Below are positions 40,123-48,380 of a stretch of DNA of 64,000 nucleotides, piece by piece. This DNA is from CBDCFV01 sp965203835 (GTDB taxonomy: Bacteria; Chloroflexota; Dehalococcoidia; Lucifugimonadales; UBA3495): NCBI GenBank assembly GCA_965203835.1, contig OZ241919.1, forward strand, positions 2,666,001-2,730,000, given 5' to 3'. A program made the translations under genes and the position numbers. Position 1 is the first letter of the stretch. Every line of letters begins with the position of its first letter. The notes below the pieces were generated by a model, which was not told where the DNA came from, searched no databases, and saw only the letters and a program-made list of their open reading frames with translations.

Positions 40123-41324
40123 GTTGACTGCGCCGGAGGCGTTGCCTCCAATGTTGCCGTTCCATAAGCGCTGACCCATTCGGCGAAAGCAGCATAGCAG
40201 TTCTCTTCAGGCTCGCAATCGGGACATGTGGCGTGGAAGCTCAGTTCCACCCGCGCCAGGTCATCCTGCCACGCGCGCCAGATGCGGTTGCCGGTGGAGA
40301 CGGCGAACAGACCCACACCGATTGGGACGAGGACCGGGCCGGCCGCAAGCAGAGCGGGACCGGCGCCCAAGGATATGGCCACCGTGGTACCGGCCGCTGC
40401 CACGCCGCCGGTTGCCCCGGCCGTCGCCAAGTCCTTGCCCGTGTCCTTGAGGGCTTCCTTACGAGTCTTCTTTCCTCGGGAGACGTTGATCCCGTTTTCC
40501 ACCAAGCTTACCGGCAGTTCCAATACAGCGGTCCATAACGCGCCCCGTCCGGCCCGTTTGGCCGCCTCCGCTCCCACTATCCCGGCGGCGTGGGCTGCGT
40601 TGGCGGTACGGGCGCCGACGACTTCCAGCTTGGTCATGTTGCGTGAGCCCCGCGCGGTATTGGCCTTGGCCGATTCCCATATAATATTGGCAGGGTTGCG
40701 GGCTTGGCCGGGGGCATTGGCCACGGAACGGATATGGCTGGCCTGCTTGCCGCGGGTAAACTGCTTTACCGGGCCCTCGCCCAGGTTCCGGACCGGTCCC
40801 GGGACGCTGGAGCGGTAGAATTCCTGGGCGGCGGCCGGGCCGCGGACTCCCCCTCTCCCCCTGCCCAGCCCGGCGATGCTGAACTTGTTCTGCATAGACC
40901 CGCTCAGTTGCGACAGGAAGGGGGCTGGCTTCACCTGCTGCCCTTTGGCCAGAGCCACGAGGAGGGCCGCCGGGCCCCGGTTCTTTTCAAGGTCGGCGTG
41001 CTTCCGGCGGTCGTCCCTGACATAGAAAAAGTCCTGGAGCAGCTCTTCGCCTTCGAGGACAAGGTGGCCACAGAAGAGGCAGACCGCTTCCTGTTTTGCC
41101 TGCTCGGGTCTCAATTGGTCGGCAAAAACCTCGTAGCAGGACTTGCGCGTTCCATCCGCCGGGCCGTCACTTTCGGGACATTCCATGTGAAAATGGCGGT
41201 AATCGCGCCGGTGGACCTTCTTTGGAAGCTGCTGCGGCAAATCGGAAATGCACTGGGAACCCGGCGATACTGGATGCTCACAAACAAAGCAGTTGGTTTG
41301 CTGACCTGCGGTCACTTGCCACAT
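40119..41324 (-). CDS. Unknown Cys-rich protein with Gly/Ala hydrophobic domain
   Basis: 401 residues. The N-terminus has two Cys-pair modules (CFVC near 12-15; VCLFCGHLV near 80) plus HFHMEC and SCYEVFADQ, suggesting zinc binding. A long basic, low-complexity linker follows. Then comes a hydrophobic Gly/Ala domain (about 315-365, TAGATGGVAAAGTTVAISLG, LLAAGPVLVPIGVGLF) able to enter a membrane, and a last module HATCPDC...NCYAAFAEW that echoes the N-terminal one. GGAGA lies 5 bases before ATG. It is second in an operon with a ribbon-helix-helix protein. Function unknown; a membrane-acting effector or toxin is one possibility. Confidence 0.7.
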   Translation of the reverse strand: MWQVTAGQQTNCFVCEHPVSPGSQCISDLPQQLPKKVHRRDYRHFHMECPESDGPADGTRKSCYEVFADQLRPEQAKQEAVCLFCGHLVLEGEELLQDFFYVRDDRRKHADLEKNRGPAALLVALAKGQQVKPAPFLSQLSGSMQNKFSIAGLGRGRGGVRGPAAAQEFYRSSVPGPVRNLGEGPVKQFTRGKQASHIRSVANAPGQARNPANIIWESAKANTARGSRNMTKLEVVGARTANAAHAAGIVGAEAAKRAGRGALWTAVLELPVSLVENGINVSRGKKTRKEALKDTGKDLATAGATGGVAAAGTTVAISLGAGPALLAAGPVLVPIGVGLFAVSTGNRIWRAWQDDLARVELSFHATCPDCEPEENCYAAFAEWVSAYGTATLEATPPAQST

Positions 41325-41367
41325 TGCCGTCTCCTGTGTAGGTGGTGAGAATCCCCATGGTGGAGGG

Positions 41368-41769
41368 CTATTCCTGGGGCGCTTCTTCTTCCACTGTCAG
41401 GCGCCGCAACTCCTCCTTGGCCCGCCTTATCTCCTCCACCTTGGAGGCCACCACGTCGAAGTACTGCTGGCGCGACTTGATGCCCTCGGTTATCAGGTAG
41501 TTGGCGGCCTCGGAGCGGCTGCCGACCACGCCGGCCTCGATGAGGTCGTCCATACGGTCCAGGCTGTCCTTGTCCACCCGCACCATGACTACGTTGTCCC
41601 GGGTCTGGCGCTCGTTGGGAATCCGGTTCCGGACGGTTTCCCGCACGTTTTCCACGCCTGCGGCAGCCGCGTCGCGGACGCCCCGGCCCACTTCAGTCAG
41701 CCCTTTGCCCACCGTTTCCACTCCGCGGATTACCCGTTCTCCGGACCCGGAAGAATTATCTTGTGCCAT
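41368..41769 (-). CDS. Ribbon-helix-helix regulator-like protein
   Basis: 133 residues. After an Asn/Gly/Val-rich N-terminal extension (VIRGVETVGKGLTEVGRGV), residues about 58-96 form a MetJ/Arc-type ribbon-helix-helix (VVMVRVDKDSLDRMDDL, GSRSEAANYLITEG). A charged coiled-coil tail follows. GGAGG lies before the ATG. It is first in a two-gene operon whose promoter overlaps repeated palindromic sites, so autoregulation is likely. The long N-terminal extension is unusual for an antitoxin. Confidence 0.78.
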   Translation of the reverse strand: MAQDNSSGSGERVIRGVETVGKGLTEVGRGVRDAAAAGVENVRETVRNRIPNERQTRDNVVMVRVDKDSLDRMDDLIEAGVVGSRSEAANYLITEGIKSRQQYFDVVASKVEEIRRAKEELRRLTVEEEAPQE

Positions 41770-41810
41770 AACGCTGCCTCCTCAGTTAACTTGGTAAGAC
41801 GTACAATAGG

Positions 41811-41881
41811 TAAGTAATTCGGTAACGTAATCTTTACTGCCAATTACAATATTACACACTTACGTAATTGTCAAGTAATTC
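41811..41881 (-). promoter_or_regulatory. Promoter and candidate operators of ribbon-helix-helix operon
   Basis: On the minus strand TTGACA (41869-41874), a 17-base spacer and TATTGT (41846-41851). The region is very AT-rich and contains repeated sites: TAAGTAATTC (41811-41820) and CAAGTAATTC (41872-41881), TAACGTAAT (41823) and TTACGTAAT (41860). These overlap and flank the promoter, as expected for binding by the encoded ribbon-helix-helix protein. Confidence 0.7.
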
Positions 41882-41904
41882 ATGGAGTGCGAAATATTTG
41901 GTGC

Positions 41905-42780
41905 CTAGACCATCCACTTCATGGGAGCGTCGGCCAGACCGGTGAACCCCAGATCATGGCAAAAGGCTTGGTACTTATCCTTGGGTGCCCCATGCCATTC
42001 AAGGTCTTCCAGTGTTTCTTGCAGGGGTACGTCCAATCGCAGCGTTGCCAGGAGCTTGTACAACTTGGCGTCGTCCAAGCGTTCAGACAGGCTTGCCGCG
42101 GCGGCGGGCGCTCCCCTGGGGCGTACTTCCCATTGGGATGAGTCGGCTGGGATGCTCTCGATGTGCCGGTATTGGTACAGCACCTGCGCCGCGGTTTTCG
42201 CGCCCCAGCGAGGTATGCCGGGGATGCCGTCGGCGGAATCGCCCACCAAAGCCAAGTAGTCCGGGATGGATTCCGGGTACACACCGAACTTTTCCAGGAC
42301 TCCCGCTTCGTCGAGGACGGTTTTTCTCCTGCGGTCCAGGGTGACAACCTTGCTGTCCCGCACCATTTGCGCCAGGTCCTTATCCGGGGAGCAAATGACG
42401 ACCTGGTCTACCCCGGGAGAGTCCGCCCAAGTGTGCGCTGCGGTAGCCACCGCGTCGTCGGCCTCGAACTCCACCATGGGCCAAACGACGATTCCAAGGG
42501 CGGTCATGGCCTGTTCCGCCAGGCCGAACTGGTCCATCAGGTCCTCTGGCACTCCATCGCCGGTCTTGTACCCGGCGAAAAGCCGGTTGCGAAAAGACTC
42601 GACCACATGGTCGAAGGCGCAGGCGACGTGAGAGACACCGTCCTCCCGGAGCAACGCCAGCATGGTCTGGACCAAGCCCCGGACCGCGGCGACGGGACGG
42701 CCGTCCGGAGCAAGGGTGGGAGGTTGAGCGAAATAGGCCCTGAAAAGCTCGTAGGTGCCGTCGACCAGATGTACCTTCAT
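41905..42780 (-). CDS. 5'-3' exonuclease (Pol I N-terminal/flap endonuclease type)
   Basis: 291 residues with metal-binding acidic clusters (LVDGTYELFRAYF, AFDHVVESFRNRLFAGYKTG, EADDAVATAA, SPDKDLAQM) and the helix-3-turn-helix DNA-binding block (ALVGDSADGIPGIPRWGAKTAAQVL). It is a stand-alone nuclease without polymerase domain, acting on 5' flaps or RNA primers. Confidence 0.9.
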   Translation of the reverse strand: MKVHLVDGTYELFRAYFAQPPTLAPDGRPVAAVRGLVQTMLALLREDGVSHVACAFDHVVESFRNRLFAGYKTGDGVPEDLMDQFGLAEQAMTALGIVVWPMVEFEADDAVATAAHTWADSPGVDQVVICSPDKDLAQMVRDSKVVTLDRRRKTVLDEAGVLEKFGVYPESIPDYLALVGDSADGIPGIPRWGAKTAAQVLYQYRHIESIPADSSQWEVRPRGAPAAAASLSERLDDAKLYKLLATLRLDVPLQETLEDLEWHGAPKDKYQAFCHDLGFTGLADAPMKWMV

Positions 42781-42927
42781 AATCGCAAGCCTTCCCTGAC
42801 GTTCGTTAGAAGACCGGCAGTGTAGTTTGGGGTATTCACGTTGTCAACGACGGGTTCCAAGTGAGAGCAAAGCTGTTCCGGCAACGTTTTTCAGCTAGGG
42901 CATGGGCGTGATTCGGCCTTCCAAAGG

Positions 42928-42955
42928 TTTACACAGGCGGAAATCCTGTTAAACT
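42928..42955 (+). promoter_or_regulatory. Promoter of Rdx selenoprotein gene
   Basis: TTTACA (-35), 16-base spacer, TAAACT (-10), ending 37 bases before the ATG. The remaining 212-base gap shows no gene. Confidence 0.5.
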
Positions 42956-42992
42956 ATGGGTGACCCAATTTGAGGCTCAAGGAGTTTTGTTC

Positions 42993-43274
42993 ATGGAAGG
43001 GAAAGTCCAGATAGAGATCACCTACTGCGTTAGTTGACAACACCTCGCTACCGCCACGTGGATGGCGAACGAGTTTTTCCGGCACTATGGACCAGACGCA
43101 GCAATAGCCATCTCGCCCAGGGGACAAGGAATCATGGAAGTCTTCGTGGACGGGGAGAGGATCTTCGACAAGAAGGCTGAAGGTGTATACCCTGACTTGG
43201 CCCGGGTCCGGCAGATGCGCTTGGTCATCGATGAGAAACTGGCCAACGCCATGATGGTGCCCGCCGATAACTAA
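42993..43274 (+). CDS. Rdx-family (SelW/SelT-like) selenoprotein with in-frame TGA
   Basis: 93 residues read through a TGA at 43035-43037 as selenocysteine. The ATG has AAGGAG 8 bases upstream. The N-terminal motif is YCVSU (Cys12, Sec15), exactly the CxxC/CxxU redox site of the Rdx family (PF10262). The rest follows the family from both sides of the TGA: ATATWMANEFF, a GQGIMEVFVDGERIFDKK block and a Pro-containing C-terminus. A hairpin with the position of a bacterial SECIS follows the TGA. Cytoplasmic thiol/selenol redox protein, partner unknown. A TGC-to-TGA mutation making a pseudogene is the alternative, but nothing else is damaged. No selA, selB or selC is in the window. Confidence 0.85.
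43035..43073 (+). promoter_or_regulatory. Candidate bacterial SECIS hairpin
   Basis: Starting at the TGA. Outer stem CTCG (43044-43047) with CGAG (43070-43073); inner stem CGCCA (43052-43056) with TGGCG (43063-43067); apical loop CGTGGA with the G and T expected for SelB recognition. The apical loop lies 19-24 bases after the TGA, within the range known for bacterial SECIS elements. Confidence 0.65.
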
Positions 43275-43346
43275 GGCTCCGCTGTAACAGAGCGCCCGGC
43301 CGGGACACGGTCCCGGGATCAGCGCTCCAACAAAGGCTCGCCAAAC

Positions 43347-43380
43347 ACAGTCCCTCCGTCACAGGAGGGGCTGTACTTTT
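43347..43380 (+). terminator. Terminator shared at convergent selenoprotein/tmk ends
   Basis: ACAGTCCCTCC and GGAGGGGCTGT form an 11-bp stem (one wobble) around GTCACA, followed by ACTTTT on the plus strand. The tmk stop lies inside the loop, so it could end transcripts from both sides. Confidence 0.7.
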
Positions 43381-43964
43381 GTCCACACCTCTTCTGCAAG
43401 CGCCCTTGGCGGCTGGAACCCATCCAACACCAGCCAACGCTTGGGGTCCTCAGCCGCTTGAGCCAAGTATCCTTCTCGTACGCGGCGGTGGAACTCGACC
43501 GGAGCGGCATCGAAAACATCGCCGCCTTTGGTTTCTCTTCGTTTCAACGCCAGTTCCACGGGCAAGTCAAGAAGTATCGTCAGGTCGGGGGTCACCTCGC
43601 CAACTGCCATTTGGTTCAACTGCCGTATGACTTCCAAGTCCAAGCCTCTGCCATACCCTTGGTACGCGACGGTTGAAGCGGTATGCCGGTCGCAGACCAC
43701 GGTTGTCCCGTTCCGCAGGCTGGGAAGAATGACGGTGCTGACGAGCTGGGCCCGCGCGGCCTCGAACAGGAACAGTTCACTCAAGGGAGTGAGGTCCTGA
43801 TGGCTCTTCAGCCAGCGTCGGACCGCGTTGCCGCTGGGGGTGCCTCCCGGTTCCCGGGTTGAAATCGCCGGGTAACCCTCACGTTGCAACCGCCTCAACA
43901 AGGAGCGGCATTGGGTGCTCTTACCCGAGCCGTCGCCGCCTTCAAAGACGATCAAGGCCGCCAT
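43359..43964 (-). CDS. tmk: Thymidylate kinase
   Basis: 201 residues with P-loop GGDGSGKST, the REPGGTPSGNAVRRWL block, DRHTASTVAYQGYGRGLD (DR-x motif, substrate site) and a LID region LALKRRETKGGDVFD. Makes dTDP from dTMP. Starts 10 bases after the R3H ATPase gene on the same strand. Confidence 0.95.
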   Translation of the reverse strand: MAALIVFEGGDGSGKSTQCRSLLRRLQREGYPAISTREPGGTPSGNAVRRWLKSHQDLTPLSELFLFEAARAQLVSTVILPSLRNGTTVVCDRHTASTVAYQGYGRGLDLEVIRQLNQMAVGEVTPDLTILLDLPVELALKRRETKGGDVFDAAPVEFHRRVREGYLAQAAEDPKRWLVLDGFQPPRALAEEVWTKVQPLL

Positions 43965-43974
43965 AACGTGATTA

Positions 43975-45585
43975 TCAGGGCCTGTAGAACATTACGGCCC
44001 TGCTGGGCTCCCGGCCGCGGCTGGTGGAGGCCACGTTGTAACGCTGGCCCAGCATATGCTGGAGGCGGCGCACGTAGGACCGTTGAGGGGCCAGCTTGAT
44101 GGACGTCTCTCCGCTCAGCACGCGCTGGGCTGCTTCCTCCGCCTCCAGCATCGCCTGTTCCAGGATCTCTTTGTAGTCCTCGTCCGGCGGCGGAGGGGCC
44201 TTGCCTCCCTGTCCCAACTCCTTGGCGATGGTCCGCAGGAAGTCGTGGACTTGGGGCATGGTGTTCTTCCTGAGCACGTAGACCGGTGTGCCCGTGGACT
44301 CAGCGGTGCGGACCAACTGGGAGCCGCGCCGGTAATGGGTCTTGGTGGTCAGGACCGCATCGGCGCGCCGGAGTTCATTCGAGGCCTGCACCGGAACGCC
44401 CACTTCGGCAGCGGCCGCTTCCAGCTTGTCCCGCCCCACACCGAACAGGAACACCTTCATGACCTTGTCCGGGAAGGCTTCGCCGGACGGAGGTGGAGCG
44501 GCAGGCGCGTTGCGCGGCGGCTTGTCGGAATATTCGGCGCCCCAAGGCGCGGGCGTTCCATCCCTCTGCTGGGTGGTCTCGGTGGTGCGGTTAATGCGTC
44601 CCTCTTCGTCCAGCCACCGCACCTCCGGGGCTACTGTAAAGCCCCGCAGCCACTGGTCGACGACATGGGCCGCGTTTTCATGCACCGCCAGCCGGTCCCA
44701 GTCCTGTATTTCCACCACTACGTCAAAAGTGGGGGGCGCCTTCCGCTCCAGGACGGTTTTCTGGGTGCCCCGGTACCGGGCCTCCTGGTCTCCCAGCGTG
44801 ACCGTCTGCACTCCCCCAACCAAGTCGGACAGGGTGGGATTCATCACCAGGTTGTCGAGGGTATTGCCGTGGGCGGTGGCGACGAGTTGAACCCCCCGCT
44901 CTGCAATGGTGCGCGCTGCGGCGGCTTCCTGCTCGGTGCCCATCTCGTCGATGATGACCACCTCGGGCATGTGGTTCTCAACGGCCTCGATCATAACGGA
45001 GTGCTGGTGGGCAGGTGTCGCCACCTGCATCCGCCGGGCGCGCCCGATAGCCGGATGGGGCACATCCCCGTCACCGGCGATCTCGTTGGATGTATCGACG
45101 ATGACAACTCGTTTCTTGGCTTCGACAGACAGCACCCGGGCCATCTCCCGCAACATGGTGGTCTTGCCGACGCCGGGCCTGCCGAGGAGCAAGATGTTCT
45201 TGTTGGAAAAGGCCAGGTCCTCGATTATCTTGATGGTGCCGAAGACCGCGCGGCCCATGCGGCATGTTATGCCGACTATCTGGCCTTTGCGGTTGCGGAT
45301 GGCGGAAAACCGGTGGAGAGTACGTTCTATGCCGGCGCGGTTGTCGCCGCCGAAATCGCCCAGCCGGGCGATCACGCTCTCCAAGTCCGCCCAAGTGACC
45401 TCCTGGTCGGCCAGAACGGCGTCGCCGGAAGGGAACCGGGCCTCCGGGACGCGGCCAAGGTCCAGAATTACCTCCAGCAGGTCTTCGAGTTCATCGTGGG
45501 AACGCAGGGTTTCCGCCACTGCGACGGGCAGAACATCCAGTAGCAGGTCCAATTCTTGCTGGGCCAAACTCGCCACTAATGTCAA
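43975..45585 (-). CDS. AAA ATPase with R3H domain (Ycf45/SpoIIIAA-like)
   Basis: 536 residues from a TTG with GGAGG 7 bases upstream. P-loop at about 135 (LLLGRPGVGKTTMLREM), Walker B VVIIDEMGTEQEAAAARTI, then TAHGNTLDNL. This is the Ycf45 family of ATPases related to SpoIIIAA. A Pro-rich linker (about 350-385), a NeqSNase-like middle segment and a C-terminal R3H domain (RSYVRRLQHMLGQRYNVAS) imply single-stranded nucleic acid binding. Exact role not established; lies in a run with pdxS/T and tmk. Confidence 0.85.
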   Translation of the reverse strand: MTLVASLAQQELDLLLDVLPVAVAETLRSHDELEDLLEVILDLGRVPEARFPSGDAVLADQEVTWADLESVIARLGDFGGDNRAGIERTLHRFSAIRNRKGQIVGITCRMGRAVFGTIKIIEDLAFSNKNILLLGRPGVGKTTMLREMARVLSVEAKKRVVIVDTSNEIAGDGDVPHPAIGRARRMQVATPAHQHSVMIEAVENHMPEVVIIDEMGTEQEAAAARTIAERGVQLVATAHGNTLDNLVMNPTLSDLVGGVQTVTLGDQEARYRGTQKTVLERKAPPTFDVVVEIQDWDRLAVHENAAHVVDQWLRGFTVAPEVRWLDEEGRINRTTETTQQRDGTPAPWGAEYSDKPPRNAPAAPPPSGEAFPDKVMKVFLFGVGRDKLEAAAAEVGVPVQASNELRRADAVLTTKTHYRRGSQLVRTAESTGTPVYVLRKNTMPQVHDFLRTIAKELGQGGKAPPPPDEDYKEILEQAMLEAEEAAQRVLSGETSIKLAPQRSYVRRLQHMLGQRYNVASTSRGREPSRAVMFYRP

Positions 45586-45586
45586 C

Positions 45587-46642
45587 CTATGCCTCCACTG
45601 CCGCCATAACGTGCTTTCTCACGGGTGCGGCTATTCTCTTGACCAACAGGGTATACCGGGAAGTTTCACGTAGTCCGCAGCGCAGCAGACAGTCCCGGAC
45701 GGTCTCTTGATAGTCCGGGACGAGCCACTGCTGGACACCGCCTTGGGTCAACGCCCAATCCAACAACCGAGGGAGCAAGTCAGGAAAGTCCGGGTGGGCC
45801 ATCACCTGCCAGTCGTGGGCTCCTTGAAAGGACTTGACGCACAACCAACCCGTGACGCGGTCGTTGTGCCTCAACACCCATTCCCGCTGGTCTCTGGTAG
45901 AAGGCTCCCGGGCGTCCTGCCATTGGTCGAAGGTGAGTCCCAACTTCTCGCGGACTTCATGTGGGGTTGAGGCGCAGAACAATTGGAACAGGCCATGGTC
46001 ATCGGCGGGCAAGCAGTCCGACAGTCCCGGCGGGACGGCGGTGTCAGTGCGGCTCCGGCTCTGGCCGGAGCCGCCGTAGATTCCCGCCTTCGCGGGAATG
46101 ACGGGGTGGGGCCTGACCGTTCGGGGAACGACGGATTGCGGAATGACGGGTTGAGGACCGTCGGGTTGGGGGCCGAGGGTTCCTTCAATCAGTGACTCTT
46201 CATGGCAGGGAAAGAACCCGGACCTTCTGGCTTGGAAAACAACTGGACTGTTGGTGGGAAGCCGTACAACAATGCGTTCGCCAGAGCGAGTCCCAGCCTC
46301 GCGCACCAATGCTTCCAACAGGTCGAGGAACGCGGAGTCCCACGGTTGGCGGCGGTTGCTACGGGCGCCGTCAGTCCCTTCCGGGACATACAGGTGGTCG
46401 ACTTCCCAAACGCGACGCCCGTTGCGGTTCCTGGCCGAACCGAGGCCACTGAGGTATGGCCCCTGCCACGAGACCAAGGAGATCCGGCCCCTGCGGGGAA
46501 TCAGGGCGTCTTTCCACAAGGATGGGTCGCGGGGCGCTTCACCGCTGCAAATACTCTCCTTGGGGCACACAAGATTAGGCCCCTTGGATACGTTCATTAG
46601 AATGCAACGAGCTGCATCGCTGATGCGGAGGGTTCGCATCAT
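45587..46642 (-). CDS. Double GNAT-like acetyltransferase with repeat-derived linker
   Basis: 352 residues; the ATG overlaps the pdxT stop (TGATG). Two GNAT-like halves can be seen: an N-terminal one (SWQGPYLSGLGSA, WEVDHLYVPEG, AFLDLLEALVREAG, VFQARRSGFFPC) and a C-terminal one (GWLCVKSFQGAHDWQVMAHPD, LLDWALTQGG, LLRCGLRETSRYTLLVK). Between them residues about 158-200 are low-complexity (PVIPQSVVPR, PVIPAKAGIYGGSG) encoded by the dispersed palindromic repeat. Substrate unknown. Likely co-translated with pdxT and followed by the R3H ATPase. Confidence 0.7.
   Translation of the reverse strand: MMRTLRISDAARCILMNVSKGPNLVCPKESICSGEAPRDPSLWKDALIPRRGRISLVSWQGPYLSGLGSARNRNGRRVWEVDHLYVPEGTDGARSNRRQPWDSAFLDLLEALVREAGTRSGERIVVRLPTNSPVVFQARRSGFFPCHEESLIEGTLGPQPDGPQPVIPQSVVPRTVRPHPVIPAKAGIYGGSGQSRSRTDTAVPPGLSDCLPADDHGLFQLFCASTPHEVREKLGLTFDQWQDAREPSTRDQREWVLRHNDRVTGWLCVKSFQGAHDWQVMAHPDFPDLLPRLLDWALTQGGVQQWLVPDYQETVRDCLLRCGLRETSRYTLLVKRIAAPVRKHVMAAVEA
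46050..46104. repeat. Palindromic repeats inside GNAT gene
   Basis: Two adjacent hairpins: CGGCTCCGGC/GCCGGAGCCG (10-bp perfect stem, 46050-46073) and a dispersed-family copy around TTCCCGCCTTCGCGGGAA (46081-46098). Degenerate tandem GGAATGACGGGTTG-type units follow to about 46170. Confidence 0.88.
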
Positions 46643-47232
46643 CACGCCGCGGTGGAAGACTCCTTGGGGATAAGGTCCAGAAAATACTGGTGAAGCCGGT
46701 TGTCGCCGGTCAACTCGGGGTGAAAAGCCGTGGCCATCAAGTTGTCTTGGCATACGGCCACGGGTTTGCCGTCGGGCAAAGATGCCATCACATCCACATC
46801 CTCGCCAACCCGTATGATTACGGGAGCGCGGATGAACACTGCGTGGAAAGGCTCTTGGTCGAGTTGATTGATGACGAGGTCCTGCTCAAAGCTGTCCACT
46901 TGGCGACCGAAAGCGTTGCGAAGCACATCGATGTCCATTAGGCCCAAAGGCACGGGGTCTTCCTCGGTGATCTCCTTGGCCATCATGATCATACCGGCGC
47001 AGGTGCCCCAAATGGCCTTGCCTTCGCTGGCCATCCGGGTAATAGGTTCCCTGAGATCGTAGATATTCATCAGGCGGCTCAAGGTGGTGCTTTCACCACC
47101 CGGGATGATCAACCCGTCTATGTCCGCCAGTTGGTCGGGCAACCTTATTTCCCGTCCCTGCACTCCCAGTCGCTTAAGTACGGCAATATGCTCGGCAAAG
47201 TCTCCCTGTATCGCTAGAACACCTACGTTCAA
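46642..47232 (-). CDS. pdxT: Pyridoxal 5'-phosphate synthase glutaminase subunit
   Basis: 196 residues from TTG. The glutaminase triad is visible: Cys78 (WGTCAGMI), His171 and Glu173 (AFHPELTGD), plus the GGESTTLSR block. It supplies ammonia to PdxS. Start overlaps nothing upstream; the stop overlaps the acetyltransferase start. Confidence 0.95.
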   Translation of the reverse strand: MNVGVLAIQGDFAEHIAVLKRLGVQGREIRLPDQLADIDGLIIPGGESTTLSRLMNIYDLREPITRMASEGKAIWGTCAGMIMMAKEITEEDPVPLGLMDIDVLRNAFGRQVDSFEQDLVINQLDQEPFHAVFIRAPVIIRVGEDVDVMASLPDGKPVAVCQDNLMATAFHPELTGDNRLHQYFLDLIPKESSTAA

Positions 47233-47331
47233 CTCGACTTTCTGCTCGCTCTCTTATTGTTCCCAGGGTACATCAGGGGTTGGTGGAACACGGCGGAGAA
47301 ACGCGGAATCTGTTCCGCCGCCGCCGGGCAT

Positions 47332-48222
47332 TTAGATGCTTCGGGGCGCCAACAGGTTCTCTTCAGGGATGGTGCGGACGCCGATTCCAACCATGGGTTC
47401 GCCCAAGTCCTTGGAGACCTCGGCAAGAATCTTCGGGTCGTTGTAATGAGTCACCGACTGCACGATTGCGTATCCCCGGCTGGCGGGGTCGCCGGACTTG
47501 AAGATACCCGACCCGACGAAGACGCCGTCGGCGCCGAGTTGCATCATAAGGGCGGCGTCGGCAGGGGTGGCAACCCCGCCCGCGGCGAAGTTGACCACGG
47601 GGAGACGGCCCTCCTCACGGGTCTGGGTCAACAACTCCAGGCTCACGCCCAGGTTGCGGGCTTCCACCACCAACTCGTCGTCGGGCATGTTCTGGAGCTT
47701 GCGGATGGCATCCTGCACCGCCCGCATGTGGCGGACGGCCTCCACCACATCGCCGGTGCCGGCTTCTCCTTTGGTGCGAATCATCGTCGCGCCTTCGGAT
47801 ATCCGCCGCAGGGCCTCGCCCAAGTCCCGGCAACCGCAAACGAAGGGCACTGTGAAGTCGTGCTTCCAGACGTGGTGCACCTCGTCGGCCGGCGTCAATA
47901 CTTCAGACTCGTCGACATAATCGACCCCCAGGGCCTGCAATACCTGGGCTTCGACGAAGTGGCCGATGCGGCACTTGGCCATGACCGGTATGCTCACGGC
48001 ATCCATTATCTTGGTGATAATGCCGGGATCGGTCATGCGGGCTACGCCGCCGTCGGCGCGGATGTCCGCGGGAACGCGTTCCAACGCCATCACGGCGACC
48101 GCTCCAGCCTCTTCGGCGATCCTGGCCTGCTCGGGGGAAACCACGTCCATGATGACGCCCCCCTTGAGCATCTGGGCGTGACCGATTTTAACTGTTTGAG
48201 TTCCTGTCAACACGTCGACCAT
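47332..48222 (-). CDS. pdxS: Pyridoxal 5'-phosphate synthase lyase subunit
   Basis: 296 residues, very conserved. Catalytic residues Asp26 (VIMDVV), Lys83 (MAKCRIGHF) and Lys151 (KGEAGTGDVVEA) are present. Makes PLP from ribose 5-phosphate, glyceraldehyde 3-phosphate and ammonia with PdxT. GGAGGAG lies 7 bases before ATG. First gene of the pdxS-pdxT-GNAT-ATPase-tmk run. Confidence 0.97.
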   Translation of the reverse strand: MVDVLTGTQTVKIGHAQMLKGGVIMDVVSPEQARIAEEAGAVAVMALERVPADIRADGGVARMTDPGIITKIMDAVSIPVMAKCRIGHFVEAQVLQALGVDYVDESEVLTPADEVHHVWKHDFTVPFVCGCRDLGEALRRISEGATMIRTKGEAGTGDVVEAVRHMRAVQDAIRKLQNMPDDELVVEARNLGVSLELLTQTREEGRLPVVNFAAGGVATPADAALMMQLGADGVFVGSGIFKSGDPASRGYAIVQSVTHYNDPKILAEVSKDLGEPMVGIGVRTIPEENLLAPRSI

Positions 48223-48265
48223 TACTGTGCTCCTCCACGGGGAATATCCTCGCTCATTAGCCGGT

Positions 48266-48295
48266 ATTATACGCTGACGGTCGCTCGGTTATCAA
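48266..48295 (-). promoter_or_regulatory. Promoter of pdxS operon
   Basis: Minus strand TTGATA (48290-48295), 18-base spacer, perfect TATAAT (48266-48271), about 43 bases upstream of pdxS. Confidence 0.75.
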
Positions 48296-48338
48296 TTGCA
48301 AAAGAAGGGGCGGAACCCACGGACCGTTGAACCTAACT

Positions 48339-48367
48339 TGACAGCCTGAACGGATTGCCTCTACTAT
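48339..48367 (+). promoter_or_regulatory. Promoter of tRNA-Phe
   Basis: Perfect TTGACA, 17-base spacer, TACTAT, ending 13 bases before the tRNA. Confidence 0.75.
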
Positions 48368-48380
48368 TTAATTCCCTCTT

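Noticed and set aside
43062..43274. 70-codon gene starting at the internal ATG
   Set aside because: It lacks the N-terminal redox motif of its own family and a ribosome site; the in-frame TGA upstream is better read as selenocysteine.
44056..45543. 495-codon plus-strand frame opposite the R3H ATPase
   Set aside because: Walker motifs and R3H domain lie on the minus strand; no ribosome site or family-like text on the plus strand.
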